From assembly GCA_963728985.1 (NCBI GenBank), contig CAVSME010000005.1, forward strand, positions 310,001 through 374,000: a DNA stretch of 64,000 bases, written 5' to 3'. The position numbers were made by a program, and so were the translations under genes. The stretch's first letter is position 1. Every line of letters starts with the position of its first letter. Positions 47,997 to 57,400 of the stretch are shown piece by piece. The notes beneath the pieces are model-generated. The model did no database searches. It was not told the origin of the DNA and worked only from the letters and a program-made list of their open reading frames with translations. The stretch comes from DASXAI01 sp963728985 (GTDB taxonomy: Bacteria > Actinomycetota > Acidimicrobiia > Acidimicrobiales > Ilumatobacteraceae).

Positions 47997-48014
47997 CGTA
48001 CCCATCAGTACGCT
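47997..48014 (+). promoter_or_regulatory. palindrome over the -10 of the NAD operon
   Basis: CGTAC, six bases, GTACG (47997-48012) overlaps TACGCT (48009-48014), which ends 6 nt before GTG 48021. A repressor bound here would block a leaderless pncA promoter. NAD-metabolism repressors such as NrtR or NiaR are candidates, but the site was not matched to either. Confidence 0.4.
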
Positions 48015-48020
48015 CCTGGC

Positions 48021-48638
48021 GTGGTCTCGGATGCTCGTCTGGTCGGCCAACACCTCCTCCGCTACGGCCCGCGCACCGCGTTGTTGGTCGTCGACGTGCA
48101 GAACGACTTCGCCGACCCGTCCGGCACCCTCTCTGTTCCCGGGGGAGGGGCGGTTGTAGACCAAGCGAACGCGGAGATCGCTGCGGCACGCGCTGCCGGT
48201 GCCAAGGTCGTCTACACGCAGGACTGGCATCCGCCGGTCACCGGCCACTTCGCTGCCCACGGAGGCACCTGGCCGATCCACTGCGTGCGGGGCACCTGGG
48301 GTGCCGCGTTCCATCCCGACCTCGTCCTGGCCGGCGAGGTGGTGCAGAAGGGCACGGGGGGTGAGGACGGGTACTCGGCGTTCACCGTGCGTGACCCCGA
48401 GGGTGGCGGCGAGCGACCGACCCGGCTCGTGTCGATCCTGCGCTGCGCCGGCGTGACCGACATCGTCATCGTCGGCCTGGCCACCGATTACTGCGTGCTC
48501 GAGACCGCCCTCGACGCCCGCCGTCTCGGGTTGCACACCGTGGTCCTCACCGGCGGTACCCGCCCTGTCGATCTCCAGCCGGGCGACGGTGACCGCGCCC
48601 TCGAACGCATGGCGGCGGCGGGAGCCCACGTCCGTTGA
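48021..48638 (+). CDS. pncA: nicotinamidase
   Basis: 205 residues from GTG 48021. The isochorismatase-fold active site is complete: D25 in L-L-V-V-D-V-Q-N-D-F, K110 in V-V-Q-K-G-T and the nucleophile C158 in A-T-D-Y-C-V. The metal-site cluster D-W-H-P-P-V-T-G-H-F is at 68-77. It deaminates nicotinamide to nicotinate, which the next gene's product uses, so the genes form an NAD salvage run. It is divergent from the sigma gene across 116 nt. Confidence 0.9.
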   Translation: MVSDARLVGQHLLRYGPRTALLVVDVQNDFADPSGTLSVPGGGAVVDQANAEIAAARAAGAKVVYTQDWHPPVTGHFAAHGGTWPIHCVRGTWGAAFHPDLVLAGEVVQKGTGGEDGYSAFTVRDPEGGGERPTRLVSILRCAGVTDIVIVGLATDYCVLETALDARRLGLHTVVLTGGTRPVDLQPGDGDRALERMAAAGAHVR

Positions 48639-48643
48639 CGGGA

Positions 48644-49945
48644 ATGCCACTCGGGCTCTACACCGATCTGTACGAGCTGACGATGGCGGCGTCGTTCCAC
48701 CGGGAGCAGCGGACCGAGACGGTCACCTTCGACCTGTTCGTGCGTTCGCTGCCGGCCCGGCGCGACTTCCTCGTGGTGGCCGGCATCGACACCGCGGTGG
48801 AGCGGCTCGCCGCCTTCACCTACGACGGCGCGGCAATCGAGTACCTGGGCACGCTGGGTCTGTTCGACGCCGACTTCCTCGAGTGGCTGGCCACGTTCCG
48901 CTTCACCGGCGAGCTGCGGGCCATCCTGCCGGGCGAGCTGGCCTACGCCGGCGAGCCGATCGTGACGGTGACCGCGCCCCTCGTCCATGCCCAGCTCCTG
49001 GAGACGCTCCTGATCAACACGGTCGGCCTGGAGACGATGATCGCCTCGAAGGCGGCCCGCGTGCACCAGGCCTGCGCCGGGCGGAGCTTCGTCGACTTCT
49101 CGGCCCGCCGCGACCACGGCCTCGAAGCGGCCCTGGCCGTTGCCCGTGCGTCGGCCATCGCCGGCGCCGCGGGCACGTCCCTCGTGGAGGCGGGCCGCCG
49201 GTACGGGCTGGCGCTGTCGGGCACGATGGCGCACTCGTTCGTGATGGCCCACGACCATGAGGTGGACGCGTTCCGGGCCTACCTCCGCCAGTACGGGCCG
49301 GCGTCGATCCTGCTGGTCGACACCTATGACACCGCCGACGGCGTGCGCGCCGCCGTCGCCGCCATGCAGGCGGAGGCGGTGGTGGCCCGCGGCGTGCGGA
49401 TCGATTCCGGCGACCTCGGTGCCCTCGCCGCCGAGGCCCGGGCCATCCTCGACGATGCCGGTTTCGGCAGCGTGCAGGTGCTCGCCTCGGGCGATCTGGA
49501 CGAGGACCGCATCGCCGCGCTGGTGCAAGCGGGTGCCCCCATCGACGCCTTCGGCGTGGGCACCCAGCTCGGCACGAGCGCCGACGCGCCCTACCTGGGC
49601 ATGGTGTACAAGCTGGTCGAACAGGGGGGCGAGCCCCGCCTGAAGCTGTCGCCGGGCAAGCACACGGCGCCCGGGCGCAAGCAGGTCTGGCGGGCCCCCG
49701 GGACCGACACCATCGCCCTCGCCGATGAGCCGGGAACGGCCGGCGCCCGCCCCCTGTTGGAGGTGGTCTTCCACGGCGGTCCGACCGGTGCAGTCGGCAC
49801 GCTGGCCGATGCCCGCGCTCGCTGCCTCGCAGCGCTGGCGTCGTGGCCCGGGTCACCGCCCGCCGTCGAGGTCTCCGACCGCCTCGCCGCCCTGGCCAGA
49901 GGGGTTGTCGAGGCCCAGCGCTGGGTAGGATCGCCCGGTGCCTGA
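48644..49945 (+). CDS. pncB: nicotinate phosphoribosyltransferase
   Basis: 433 residues from ATG 48644; an upstream TTG at 48635 would overlap the pncA stop. Recognisable blocks are Y-T-D-L-Y-E-L-T-M at the N terminus, D-F-S-A-R-R-D-H-G (the histidine phosphorylated in this family), and D-S-G-D-L-G, followed by G-V-G-T-Q-L-G-T-S near the phosphate-binding site. It makes nicotinate mononucleotide from nicotinate and PRPP with ATP. Its last codons overlap the start of nadD, the next enzyme of the pathway. Confidence 0.9.
   Translation: MPLGLYTDLYELTMAASFHREQRTETVTFDLFVRSLPARRDFLVVAGIDTAVERLAAFTYDGAAIEYLGTLGLFDADFLEWLATFRFTGELRAILPGELAYAGEPIVTVTAPLVHAQLLETLLINTVGLETMIASKAARVHQACAGRSFVDFSARRDHGLEAALAVARASAIAGAAGTSLVEAGRRYGLALSGTMAHSFVMAHDHEVDAFRAYLRQYGPASILLVDTYDTADGVRAAVAAMQAEAVVARGVRIDSGDLGALAAEARAILDDAGFGSVQVLASGDLDEDRIAALVQAGAPIDAFGVGTQLGTSADAPYLGMVYKLVEQGGEPRLKLSPGKHTAPGRKQVWRAPGTDTIALADEPGTAGARPLLEVVFHGGPTGAVGTLADARARCLAALASWPGSPPAVEVSDRLAALARGVVEAQRWVGSPGA
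49926..49931 (+). promoter_or_regulatory. -10 hexamer TAGGAT for leaderless nadD inside pncB
   Basis: TAGGAT lies in the last codons of pncB and ends 6 nt before GTG 49938. It would allow nadD to rsfS to be transcribed independently of pncAB. Confidence 0.38.
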
Positions 49946-50525
49946 ACGCATCGGTGTGTTCGGCGGCACGTTCGACCCCCCGCATGTCGGCCACCTCGTC
50001 ACGGCGGTCAACGTCCGCCATGCGCTCGGCCTCGACCGGGTGCTCCTCGTGGTGGCCAACGTCCCGTGGCAGAAGGAGGGCCAGCGCGACATCAGCGATG
50101 GTGAGGACCGCCTCGCGCTGGTCGAAGCGGCGGTCGGACCCGTGCAGGGGCTGGAGGCGTGCCGCATCGAGCTCGATCGCGGCGGGCCGAGCTACACCGC
50201 CGACACCCTGGCCGAGCTGTCGGACCGCCATCCCGGCGCCCACCTGTTCACGATCCTGGGGGAGGATGCCGCTGCCGGCTTGGAGTCCTGGGAGCGCCAC
50301 GGTGAGGTCGCCGCCCGCTCCACGCTCGTCGTGGTGGAGCGCCCTGGGTGGCGGTCGCTGCTGCCGGAGGGGATCGAGTGGGTGCGGGTCGAGGTGCCGC
50401 ACCTCGAAGTGTCCAGCACCGACCTGCGGGCCCGGGTGGTGGACGGCCGCCCCCTCGACTACTTGCTGCCCCCGGCGGTCATCGACGGTATCCGTCGGCG
50501 GCGCCTCTATGGCGTCCCCGTATGA
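49938..50525 (+). CDS. nadD: nicotinate-nucleotide adenylyltransferase
   Basis: 195 residues from GTG 49938, overlapping pncB by 8 nt. The nucleotidyltransferase motif G-V-F-G-G-T-F-D-P-P-H-V-G-H-L begins at residue 6. The C-terminal S-S-T-D-L-R-A-R (the I-S-S-T-x-I-R type motif) is in place. It adenylates NaMN to deamido-NAD, the central step shared by salvage and de novo synthesis. The downstream partners (LytR_C protein, rsfS) match the nadD-rsfS neighbourhood common in Gram-positive bacteria. Confidence 0.93.
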   Translation: MPERIGVFGGTFDPPHVGHLVTAVNVRHALGLDRVLLVVANVPWQKEGQRDISDGEDRLALVEAAVGPVQGLEACRIELDRGGPSYTADTLAELSDRHPGAHLFTILGEDAAAGLESWERHGEVAARSTLVVVERPGWRSLLPEGIEWVRVEVPHLEVSSTDLRARVVDGRPLDYLLPPAVIDGIRRRRLYGVPV

Positions 50526-51847
50526 CAGGAACGGAGACGGCACCGCCCGAGGAGGCCAATGACCCCTCGGTGCCCGTCGACCAGCAGACGGACGACCGGC
50601 CCGCTGTCGACCGTCGGCCCCGCCACCGGCGCGTCGCCGCCCGCACCCACCGGGTCCGTACGGGCGTCGTCACGCTGATCTTGGTGCTCGTGCTGGCGGC
50701 GGTGCCGCTCCTCGTCCTCAAGGCCAGCCGCACCATCGCCAACAGCAAGGCCGGCCGCACCGTCACCTCCCTCGCCGGGAGCACGAGCGAACTGCCCGAC
50801 ACGCCCGTGGCCCTTCTCGTGACGAAGGGCGCCGACGGCACGGTGGTGGGGCTCACGCTGCTCGCCCTCGACGGTTCGGGCTCCGGCGGGACGGCGCTGG
50901 TCGTGCCGGCCGGCACCGAGGTGGCGGGCAGCGAGGGCCAGACCGGCACCCGCCTCGGCGCCGCGTACGGCACAGGTGGACTGGCGGCCGAGCGGGAGGC
51001 GGTCGAGGGGACCTTCGGCGTCACCACGTCGGTGTCCGAGGAGGTCGACCAGAAGGGGCTCGAAGCGTTGCTGCAGCCGTACGCGCCCATCCACGTCACG
51101 CTCGACACCCGCGCCACCGACACCGGGCCCGACGGCCAGCCGGTCGTGCTCCATCCCGCCGGCCCAGTGGACCTGACCGCCGAGCAGGCCGCCCAGCTCC
51201 TCGTGGCCCGCGGGGTGAACGAGAGCGAGGCCGCCCGGCTGCCCCGCACCACGGCCATCTGGGCCGCGGTCCTGGCGGCGCGGGCGGCGGGCGCGACGAC
51301 CACGGTGGCCGCCACAACCGGTACGCCCGACTCGTTCGCCGCCCAGTTGGCCGCTGTGGCGGGCGGATCCTCGTCGGCCCGCACGCTGCCGGTGCGGCCC
51401 GTGCTCGATGCGGTCGCCAACCCGCAGGGCCTCGACCTGCTGCAGGCCGACGACGCCGCCACCAAGCTCCTGCTGGCCCAGATCATGCCCGGCGCCATCT
51501 CGCCCGCCAATGACCACATCCGGCTGCAGGTCGTGAACGCCACCGGTGATCCGATCCTCCTGGCCGAGGCCGTGCGCCGGCTGGCGGCCGTCGGCGCGAA
51601 CGTGGTGATCGTGAGCGATGCGCCGGCGCCAGCGCAGTCAACGCTGATCGAGTACCAGGACCAGCGCAACGAGGCCGAAGCGCAGACCTACGTGCCCGTG
51701 ATGGGCCCGGCCACGGTGCGCCAAGGCGACGAGCGCATCGACGGCATCGATGCCACCATCATCGTCGGCCAGGACTTCGCCGCGTTCGCCCAGCAACAGG
51801 CGGCATCCACCACATCGACCCCGAGCCCGTCCAGCACCGGCCCTTAG
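50522..51847 (+). CDS. membrane-anchored protein with C-terminal LytR_C-type domain
   Basis: 441 residues; ATG 50522 overlaps the nadD stop (ATGA). The cytosolic N terminus is basic (about 30-46), with one membrane helix (about 48-67). The extracellular part resembles a LytR/CpsA/Psr domain (V-A-L-L-V-T-K-G-A-D-G-T), but I cannot see the arginines needed for phosphotransfer. A LytR_C-like domain (I-R-L-Q-V-V-N-A-T-G-D-P) and a Ser/Thr tail follow. It is likely involved in the cell envelope. Its place between nadD and rsfS is typical of actinobacteria. Confidence 0.65.
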   Translation: MTGTETAPPEEANDPSVPVDQQTDDRPAVDRRPRHRRVAARTHRVRTGVVTLILVLVLAAVPLLVLKASRTIANSKAGRTVTSLAGSTSELPDTPVALLVTKGADGTVVGLTLLALDGSGSGGTALVVPAGTEVAGSEGQTGTRLGAAYGTGGLAAEREAVEGTFGVTTSVSEEVDQKGLEALLQPYAPIHVTLDTRATDTGPDGQPVVLHPAGPVDLTAEQAAQLLVARGVNESEAARLPRTTAIWAAVLAARAAGATTTVAATTGTPDSFAAQLAAVAGGSSSARTLPVRPVLDAVANPQGLDLLQADDAATKLLLAQIMPGAISPANDHIRLQVVNATGDPILLAEAVRRLAAVGANVVIVSDAPAPAQSTLIEYQDQRNEAEAQTYVPVMGPATVRQGDERIDGIDATIIVGQDFAAFAQQQAASTTSTPSPSSTGP

Positions 51848-51860
51848 GAGTGACACCTTC

Positions 51861-52253
51861 GTGAGTAGCGCATCCCCCCACGTCGACCGGGACGTCGTGC
51901 TCGAGTGGGCCGCCATGGCCGCCCTCGCCGCCGACGACAAGCAAGGGCGCGACACGGTCGTGCTCGAGGTCGGCGCCGTGCTGGCCATCACCGACTTCTT
52001 CGTGATCACCAGTGCCACCAACAGCCGCCAGGTGCGCACGATCGCCGAGGCGGTGGAAGAGCGGCTGAAGCTCGACGGCGGGCCGGCGCCCGTGCGGGTG
52101 GAGGGCCGCTCCGACCTGACCTGGGTGCTGCTCGACTACGGCGACATCGTCGTCCACGTGTTCCTCGACGAGACCCGCCGGTTCTACGACATCGAGCGCC
52201 TGTACCGCGACGTGCCCGTGATCGACTGGCGCACCGCCGGCGCCGCTCAGTAG
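51861..52253 (+). CDS. rsfS: ribosome silencing factor
   Basis: 130 residues from GTG 51861 (AGGAG 11 nt upstream). Typical RsfS core: D-T-V-V-L-E-V, then I-T-D-F-F-V-I-T-S-A-T-N-S-R-Q-V, and W-V-L-L-D-Y-G-D-I-V-V-H-V-F. It binds ribosomal protein L14 and blocks subunit joining under starvation. Last gene of the nadD group. Its stop overlaps the convergent VOC gene by 7 nt. Confidence 0.92.
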   Translation: MSSASPHVDRDVVLEWAAMAALAADDKQGRDTVVLEVGAVLAITDFFVITSATNSRQVRTIAEAVEERLKLDGGPAPVRVEGRSDLTWVLLDYGDIVVHVFLDETRRFYDIERLYRDVPVIDWRTAGAAQ

Positions 52254-53161
52254 CCCGGGGCGGGCTGCCAGAGGGCGAAGGCCACGCCCTGGTCGTCGTG
52301 GCACGACGCGTTCCAGCCCGACGCCATCAGCTCGGGCTCGCTGGCGTCGCCGCCGAGGGCGCGCACCCGCGCCGCCGTGGCATGGATGTCGGCCACCCGG
52401 AAGAAGATGGTGATCGATGGTTCCTCGCCGCCGCGCAGCCCACCCGGCGGCGTGATGTTGGCGACATGGCGACCGTCATCGCCCTCGGCCCGCCATCCGA
52501 ACAGGGACGAGTAGAAGGTGCTCGCCTGCTCCACGTCGTGGACGCCGATGGTGAAGTAGCCGAGGTTGGCCACGTCGGTGGTCGCTGGCTCGGCGCGAGT
52601 GCCGAGATCCTGCTCGGCGAGCCGGCCGGGCACGGCGGCGAGCGGCGTGGAGATGCTCCAGCGATGGCCCCACGGATCGCTGAGCCAGCCGGCGCGCTCG
52701 CCGTAGAACTGATCGGTCGGCGGACGCTCGGCGGTGGCGCCGGCAGCGACGGCACGGGCGTAGACGGTGTCCACGTCGGGCACGCTGATCACGAAGGACA
52801 CAGTGGTGCCGCCACGCGACGTCGGGCCGAGGGCGTCGATGTCGGCGAACTCGTCGGCCATCATGATGATGGCGTCGCCGATGCGCAGCTCGACATGGCC
52901 GACGCGGCCGTCTGGCATGACGATCGGCTCGGTCGCCACAGTGGCCCCGAAGATGTTCTCGTACCACGCCATCGCGGCGCGGGCGTCGCTCACCGCGAGG
53001 TACGGCGTGATGGTGTGGTGGCGCGTCTCGGTCGCCATGGCTCCTCCGGGTGGGATGGGTCCGAGCTCGCGTTCGACGCGGGCGCGGAGGTCAGCGGTGA
53101 ACTCGGGGCGGGGGTCGATCGGACGATCGATCTGGCGGAGGTCGTCCATCGGGTCAGTCAT
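52247..53161 (-). CDS. two-module VOC/glyoxalase-like protein with sigma-linked N terminus
   Basis: 304 residues from ATG 53161. Residues about 1-35 (M-T-D-P-M-D-D-L-R through D-L-R-A-R-V) resemble the short leader found on actinobacterial proteins encoded next to ECF sigma factors. Then two VOC modules: about 45-165 (T-P-Y-L-A-V-S-D-A-R-A-A-M-A-W-Y) and about 195-300 (G-Y-F-T-I-G-V-H-D-V-E-Q-A-S). The start codon overlaps the end of a sigma remnant (ATGACTGA). Function unknown; a stress-related or metal-dependent small-molecule role is possible. Confidence 0.75.
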   Translation of the reverse strand: MTDPMDDLRQIDRPIDPRPEFTADLRARVERELGPIPPGGAMATETRHHTITPYLAVSDARAAMAWYENIFGATVATEPIVMPDGRVGHVELRIGDAIIMMADEFADIDALGPTSRGGTTVSFVISVPDVDTVYARAVAAGATAERPPTDQFYGERAGWLSDPWGHRWSISTPLAAVPGRLAEQDLGTRAEPATTDVANLGYFTIGVHDVEQASTFYSSLFGWRAEGDDGRHVANITPPGGLRGGEEPSITIFFRVADIHATAARVRALGGDASEPELMASGWNASCHDDQGVAFALWQPAPGY

Positions 53162-53360
53162 CGCCGGCTCCTTCGTAGGCGCGGCGGAAGGCGATGCGGG
53201 CGCGGACGAGGAGCGCCTCGGTGGCATGCACGCCTCGCCCGAGATGGTCGGCCACCTCCGGCACCGATAGGCCGTCGAGGTAGCGCAGTGTGAGCGCCGC
53301 CCGATGGCGCCGTCCGAGCTTCTCGACGACGGCCCTGATCAGCGACCGGCTGGTGCTCGC
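53154..53360 (-). pseudogene. remnant of an ECF sigma factor (region 4 only)
   Basis: Open frame of 68 residues with no start codon, following an in-frame stop. It reads L-I-R-A-V-V-E-K-L-G-R-R-H-R-A-A-L-T-L-R-Y-L, then V-P-E-V-A-D-H-L-G-R and L-L-V-R-A-R-I-A-F-R-R-A, a clear sigma region 4 helix-turn-helix. Region 2 is absent and the tRNA-Ala gene lies 93 nt upstream, so the 5' part has been deleted. It ends 8 nt inside the VOC gene, the normal coupling for such pairs. Confidence 0.6.
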
Positions 53361-53453
53361 TCACGCCCTGATCATCGTCGGCCGGGGCGGCTCCGACGGC
53401 CGGGTTCGCGCTTTCTGGCCCGGAGGGCCGCTGATAGGGTTTCCGTGCTTCTC

Positions 53454-53529
53454 GGGGCTGTAGCTCAGTTGGTAGAGCGCTTCCATGGCATGGAAGAGGT
53501 CAGGGGTTCGATTCCCCTCAGCTCCACCA
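53454..53529 (+). tRNA. tRNA-Ala (anticodon GGC)
   Basis: The acceptor GGGGCTG (53454-53460) pairs with CAGCTCC (53519-53525), discriminator A53526, and CCA is encoded (53527-53529). D arm GCTC/GAGC, anticodon stem CTTCC/GGAAG with loop ATGGCAT (anticodon GGC), T arm with GGTTCGATTCC. No integrase or duplicated 3' end was seen nearby. Confidence 0.95.
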
Positions 53530-53710
53530 GGAGGCTCCAGGTCACGGCCTGATCCGATCGGAGCGGCAAATCTCGCCGCATCACGGTCCGGGTGACCATG
53601 TTCTCGCCGGTCTTCCTGGCTACCGTCACCCGTTGACGTCGCCGGGGCTGACGACAACCCAGCCCCGCCGACGTCGCTCTCCAAGCGGTCGAGCCGGCCG
53701 GACCGAGCGA

Positions 53711-54244
53711 TCACGCCTCTGGGCGGGGCAGGACGAACTGGGCGTCGAGGGTGAGTTTCACCGCATCGCCGAGGAGCGGCAGGCCGTAGCTGATGCCGAA
53801 TGCGCTCCGGTTGATCGAACCGGATGCCTCGAAGCCGAAGTGCGTCGATTCATCCATCGGGAAGGTGGACGAGCCGTTGTACGTGGTGTCAAAGGACACC
53901 GAGTGCGTGATGCCCTTGATGGTGAGGTCGCCCGTCATCGTGTAGCCACCCGGCGCATCCACGATCGAGGTCGAGCGGAAGCTCATCTGGGGATGGTTGG
54001 CGACGTCGAGCCAGTCCGCCCCGAACATGTGCTCGTCACGATCCCGGTTCCCGCTGTTGATCGACGTCATCTCTGCTTCGACCGTCACGACAGTGCTGGC
54101 GAGGTCGTCTCCGACGTACAAGGCGCCGCTGTACCGGTCGAACATGCCCCGGATGATCGAGATGTTCAGGTGGCGTATCGAGAACCCGAGCTGCGAGTGG
54201 AGGGTGTCGATGCCGTAGTTGCCGGGAGCGATGGGCAGAGCCAT
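53711..54244 (-). CDS. YceI-family protein
   Basis: 177 residues from ATG 54244. YceI landmarks: G-N-Y-G-I-D-T-L-H-S-Q-L-G-F-S-I-R-H at 8-25, the G-D-L-T-I-K-G-I-T-H segment, and N-R-S-A-F-G-I near the end. The fold is a lipocalin-like barrel that binds polyisoprenoid or amphiphilic lipids. This copy lacks a signal peptide, as do many actinobacterial members, so it is probably cytosolic. Monocistronic; its upstream region faces the subtilase-VWA gene. Confidence 0.88.
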   Translation of the reverse strand: MALPIAPGNYGIDTLHSQLGFSIRHLNISIIRGMFDRYSGALYVGDDLASTVVTVEAEMTSINSGNRDRDEHMFGADWLDVANHPQMSFRSTSIVDAPGGYTMTGDLTIKGITHSVSFDTTYNGSSTFPMDESTHFGFEASGSINRSAFGISYGLPLLGDAVKLTLDAQFVLPRPEA

Positions 54245-54409
54245 GAGGCGCGTCCTTAGCCGTTCAGGCCGGAAGACGCAACATCGGCCCACGTCTTGTA
54301 TCACCGGGCGGTCTCGTGGGCTCTTTCCCGCGTGCAGCGGACTGTCGCCGTGACGGTCGGCGCCGCCTGATCTCGACTCATCGGACCGCAGCCCAGTCAG
54401 GAGACCGCC

Positions 54410-57400
54410 ATGGCGATCCAGGACCTCCGCCTCCACACGAGCACTCCCCTCAGCGACGCCCAGATCGCACAGCTCAGCGACCGCGGCCTGCGCGTCGTCA
54501 GCCGCCTCTCCGGCAACTCGTACCGGGTGAGGGGCGACAGCGCCGCCACGGCTGCCGATCTCGTCGGTCTCGACTTCGTGGACACGGCGACGGACTACGA
54601 CCCGATGGACAAGCTCGACCTGTCGCTCAGCACGGCGTCGACGATCGTGACGGCCTCCCTGGCGGGTGACGTGGCCGCGCCCGTGGTGAACGTGCTGGCG
54701 TCGCTCGATCCCGAGGTCGATGCCGAGGCCACGGCGGAGCAGCTGGCTGCGCTGGGCGACGTCCTCGAGCGGTCGCCGCGCCGGGTGCTGGTGCGCGTCG
54801 CGACCGACAGGCTGGCCGAGGTGGCCGCCGTCGACGGCGTCCTCCACGCCGAGATCGAGCCCGATCCTCACGTGCAGAACAACGTGGCCCGCACCCTGAC
54901 CAAGGTGGAGCCCGTGGCCGTCGGCCTCGGTCTCGACGGGGCCGGCGAGATCGTCGGCGTGGCCGACAGCGGGCTCGACACCGGCGTGGCCGCCACCGTG
55001 CTGGCCGACTTCGCCGGCCGCGTGGTGAACATCCGGGCAACGGTGACGAAGGCACCGGCCAACGGCGCCGACCTGAACAACCACGGCACCCACGTCTCGG
55101 GCAGCATCCTCGGCAACGGCGCCAACTCGAACGGCACGCTGCGGGGCATGGCGCCGGCGGCGCAGCTCACGATGCTCTCGATGGGTCCGAACAACTCGAC
55201 CGGGCTGACCGTCCCGTCCGATCTCGTCGTCGGCGTGTTCACCGACGCGTACAACGACGGCGCCCGCATCCACTCCAACAGCTGGGGATCGAACGTCAGC
55301 CTCGGCAAGTACACGGCCTTCTCCGAGGACGTGGATGATTTTGTGTTCAACCATCCGGACATGCTGATCGTCATCGCCGCCGGCAACGCCGGCTCGGGCG
55401 CGTCCACGGTGACCGCGCCGGGGACCGCCAAGAACTGCTTGACCGTCGGCGCCGCCGAGAGCGTGCGCCCGCTTCCCGGCACCATCTCGATCAGCCCGAA
55501 CCTGCAGGACGCCGATCACAACCCGGCCACGCCACCGACGAGCGTGCCTCTGTCGATCAGCAGCTTCAGCCTCCAGGCCGACAACTTCGACGACATCGCC
55601 AGCTTCTCCAGCCGGGGCCCCGTGAACGACACCGGCGACACGCGGATGAAGCCCGAGATCGTGGCACCAGGCACGTTCATCCTGTCGTGCCGGTCGACGG
55701 TGAGCACCGCCGACGTCGGCCCCGACGGCCTCGCCCATACGGCCAACCTCGACGGCTTCTACGCCGACGACGCCGATGGCGTCGCCACCCACGCCGAGGC
55801 CGTGGGGCGGGGGCTGCCGGGCGCGCCGTTCTTCGGCGCCTGGACCCCGAACACGCCGGCCGCGCCCGCCGGCTCCGGCGCACTCGCCCAGCAGAACTAC
55901 TTCTACGACTCCGGCACGAGCATGGCCACGCCGATCACCAGTGGGTCGATGGCGCTCCTGCGCCAGCACCTGCGCCAGCAGCGCGGGCTGGCGAACCCGT
56001 CGGCGGCACTGATGAAGGCGATGGTGGTGAACGCGGCGACCGTGCCGGCGGCGGCGTCGGCCGCCCCCGACAACAACCGCGGCTTCGGTTGGCTCAACCT
56101 CGAGCAGTTGCTCACGCCGCCCCCGACCGGGCATCAGGCCTACAGCGACGACGTGCAGCTGGCTGTCGCCACCGGTGACGTCCGGCAGCTGGCCGTGCAG
56201 GTCGCCGACCCGAGCGTGCCGCTGCGGGTGACATTGGTGTGGACCGACCGGCCGGGCAAGGGCCTGCAGAACCGCCTCTACCTCCGCCTGGTGCCGCCGG
56301 GCGGTGGTGCCCCCATCGATGGCGACGTGACGGCCTTCCCGAACCCCACGAACAACGTGCAGCGCGTGCACGTGGCCGCCCCCGCCGCGGGCACGTGGAC
56401 GATCGAGGTCCACGGGATCGACGTGCCGTTCGGCATCCCGGCGCTGGCGCCGGCGTTGCGCCAGGACTTCGCGCTGGCCATCTCCAACGGCATCGGCTTC
56501 TCGCCCAACCCGGTCGACGTGTGCCAGGTGATCGATCACAGCGGCAGCATGGGCTTCTACAGCTTCATGGCACCGGCCCGCGAGCGGGCGAAGCAACTGG
56601 TCGACGTCCTCCGGGTGAACGACCGCACCGGTGTCGTGATGTTCGACGGCGCGGCGGCCACGGTCAACCCGGTCGTCCCCATCCTCAGTGCTGCCACCCA
56701 GTCGACCGTCAAGACGGCCATCGACACGATCGTGCCCGCCGGTGTGACATCGATCGGTGCCGGCCTCCAACAGGGGCTGGCCGACCTCGCCGCTGGCGGG
56801 GTTGCTTCCCACCCGGCGGCCATCGTGCTGGTGAGCGATGGTCACGAGAACACGCCGCCGTGGGTCGGCGGCGGCGTCACCGACTCGCCGCCCTCCTGGT
56901 ACGGCGGGCCCGACTTCACCGAGGTCCTCCCAACGGTCCCGGCGGGCACGAAGATCTACACCGTGTCCCTCGGCGTGGCGAGCGACGAGGTGCTGCTGCA
57001 GGACGTCGCCACCGCCACGGGCGGCCTGTTCCAGTCCATCCACAGCGCCGCCGAGGTTGGCAAGCTGCACCAGAATCTACGTCCATCTGCAGGCCCTTAC
57101 CGGTGGGGAGGAGGTCATCGCCGCCGATAGCGACACGGTCGACGGCATCGGCCCGACCGTCGCCCTCGGCGACACGATCAGCTCCTTGGGCCGGTCGCCG
57201 CAGGACCTGCCGGAGCTGGCCGGCCTGATGCGGGCGACGACGTCGCCGCTCGAGGCCGCTCGCCAGCGGAACCTGCACACCGTGCACGTCGACGACACGA
57301 TGACGTCGGTGACGTTCGTCGTCAGTTGGCACGACCTCGGCCGGCCGGTGCAGATGACCCTCCTCACCCCGTCGCTGGCGGTGTTGACGCCCAGCTCGAT

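Noticed and set aside
53454..53710. Possible integration site at tRNA-Ala
   Set aside because: No integrase, no duplicated tRNA 3' end and no foreign gene block were seen on either side.
53711..57070. Long minus-strand open frame that would extend YceI by about 940 residues
   Set aside because: The extension is antisense to the subtilase-VWA gene and has no domain features. YceI has its own ATG and normal length.
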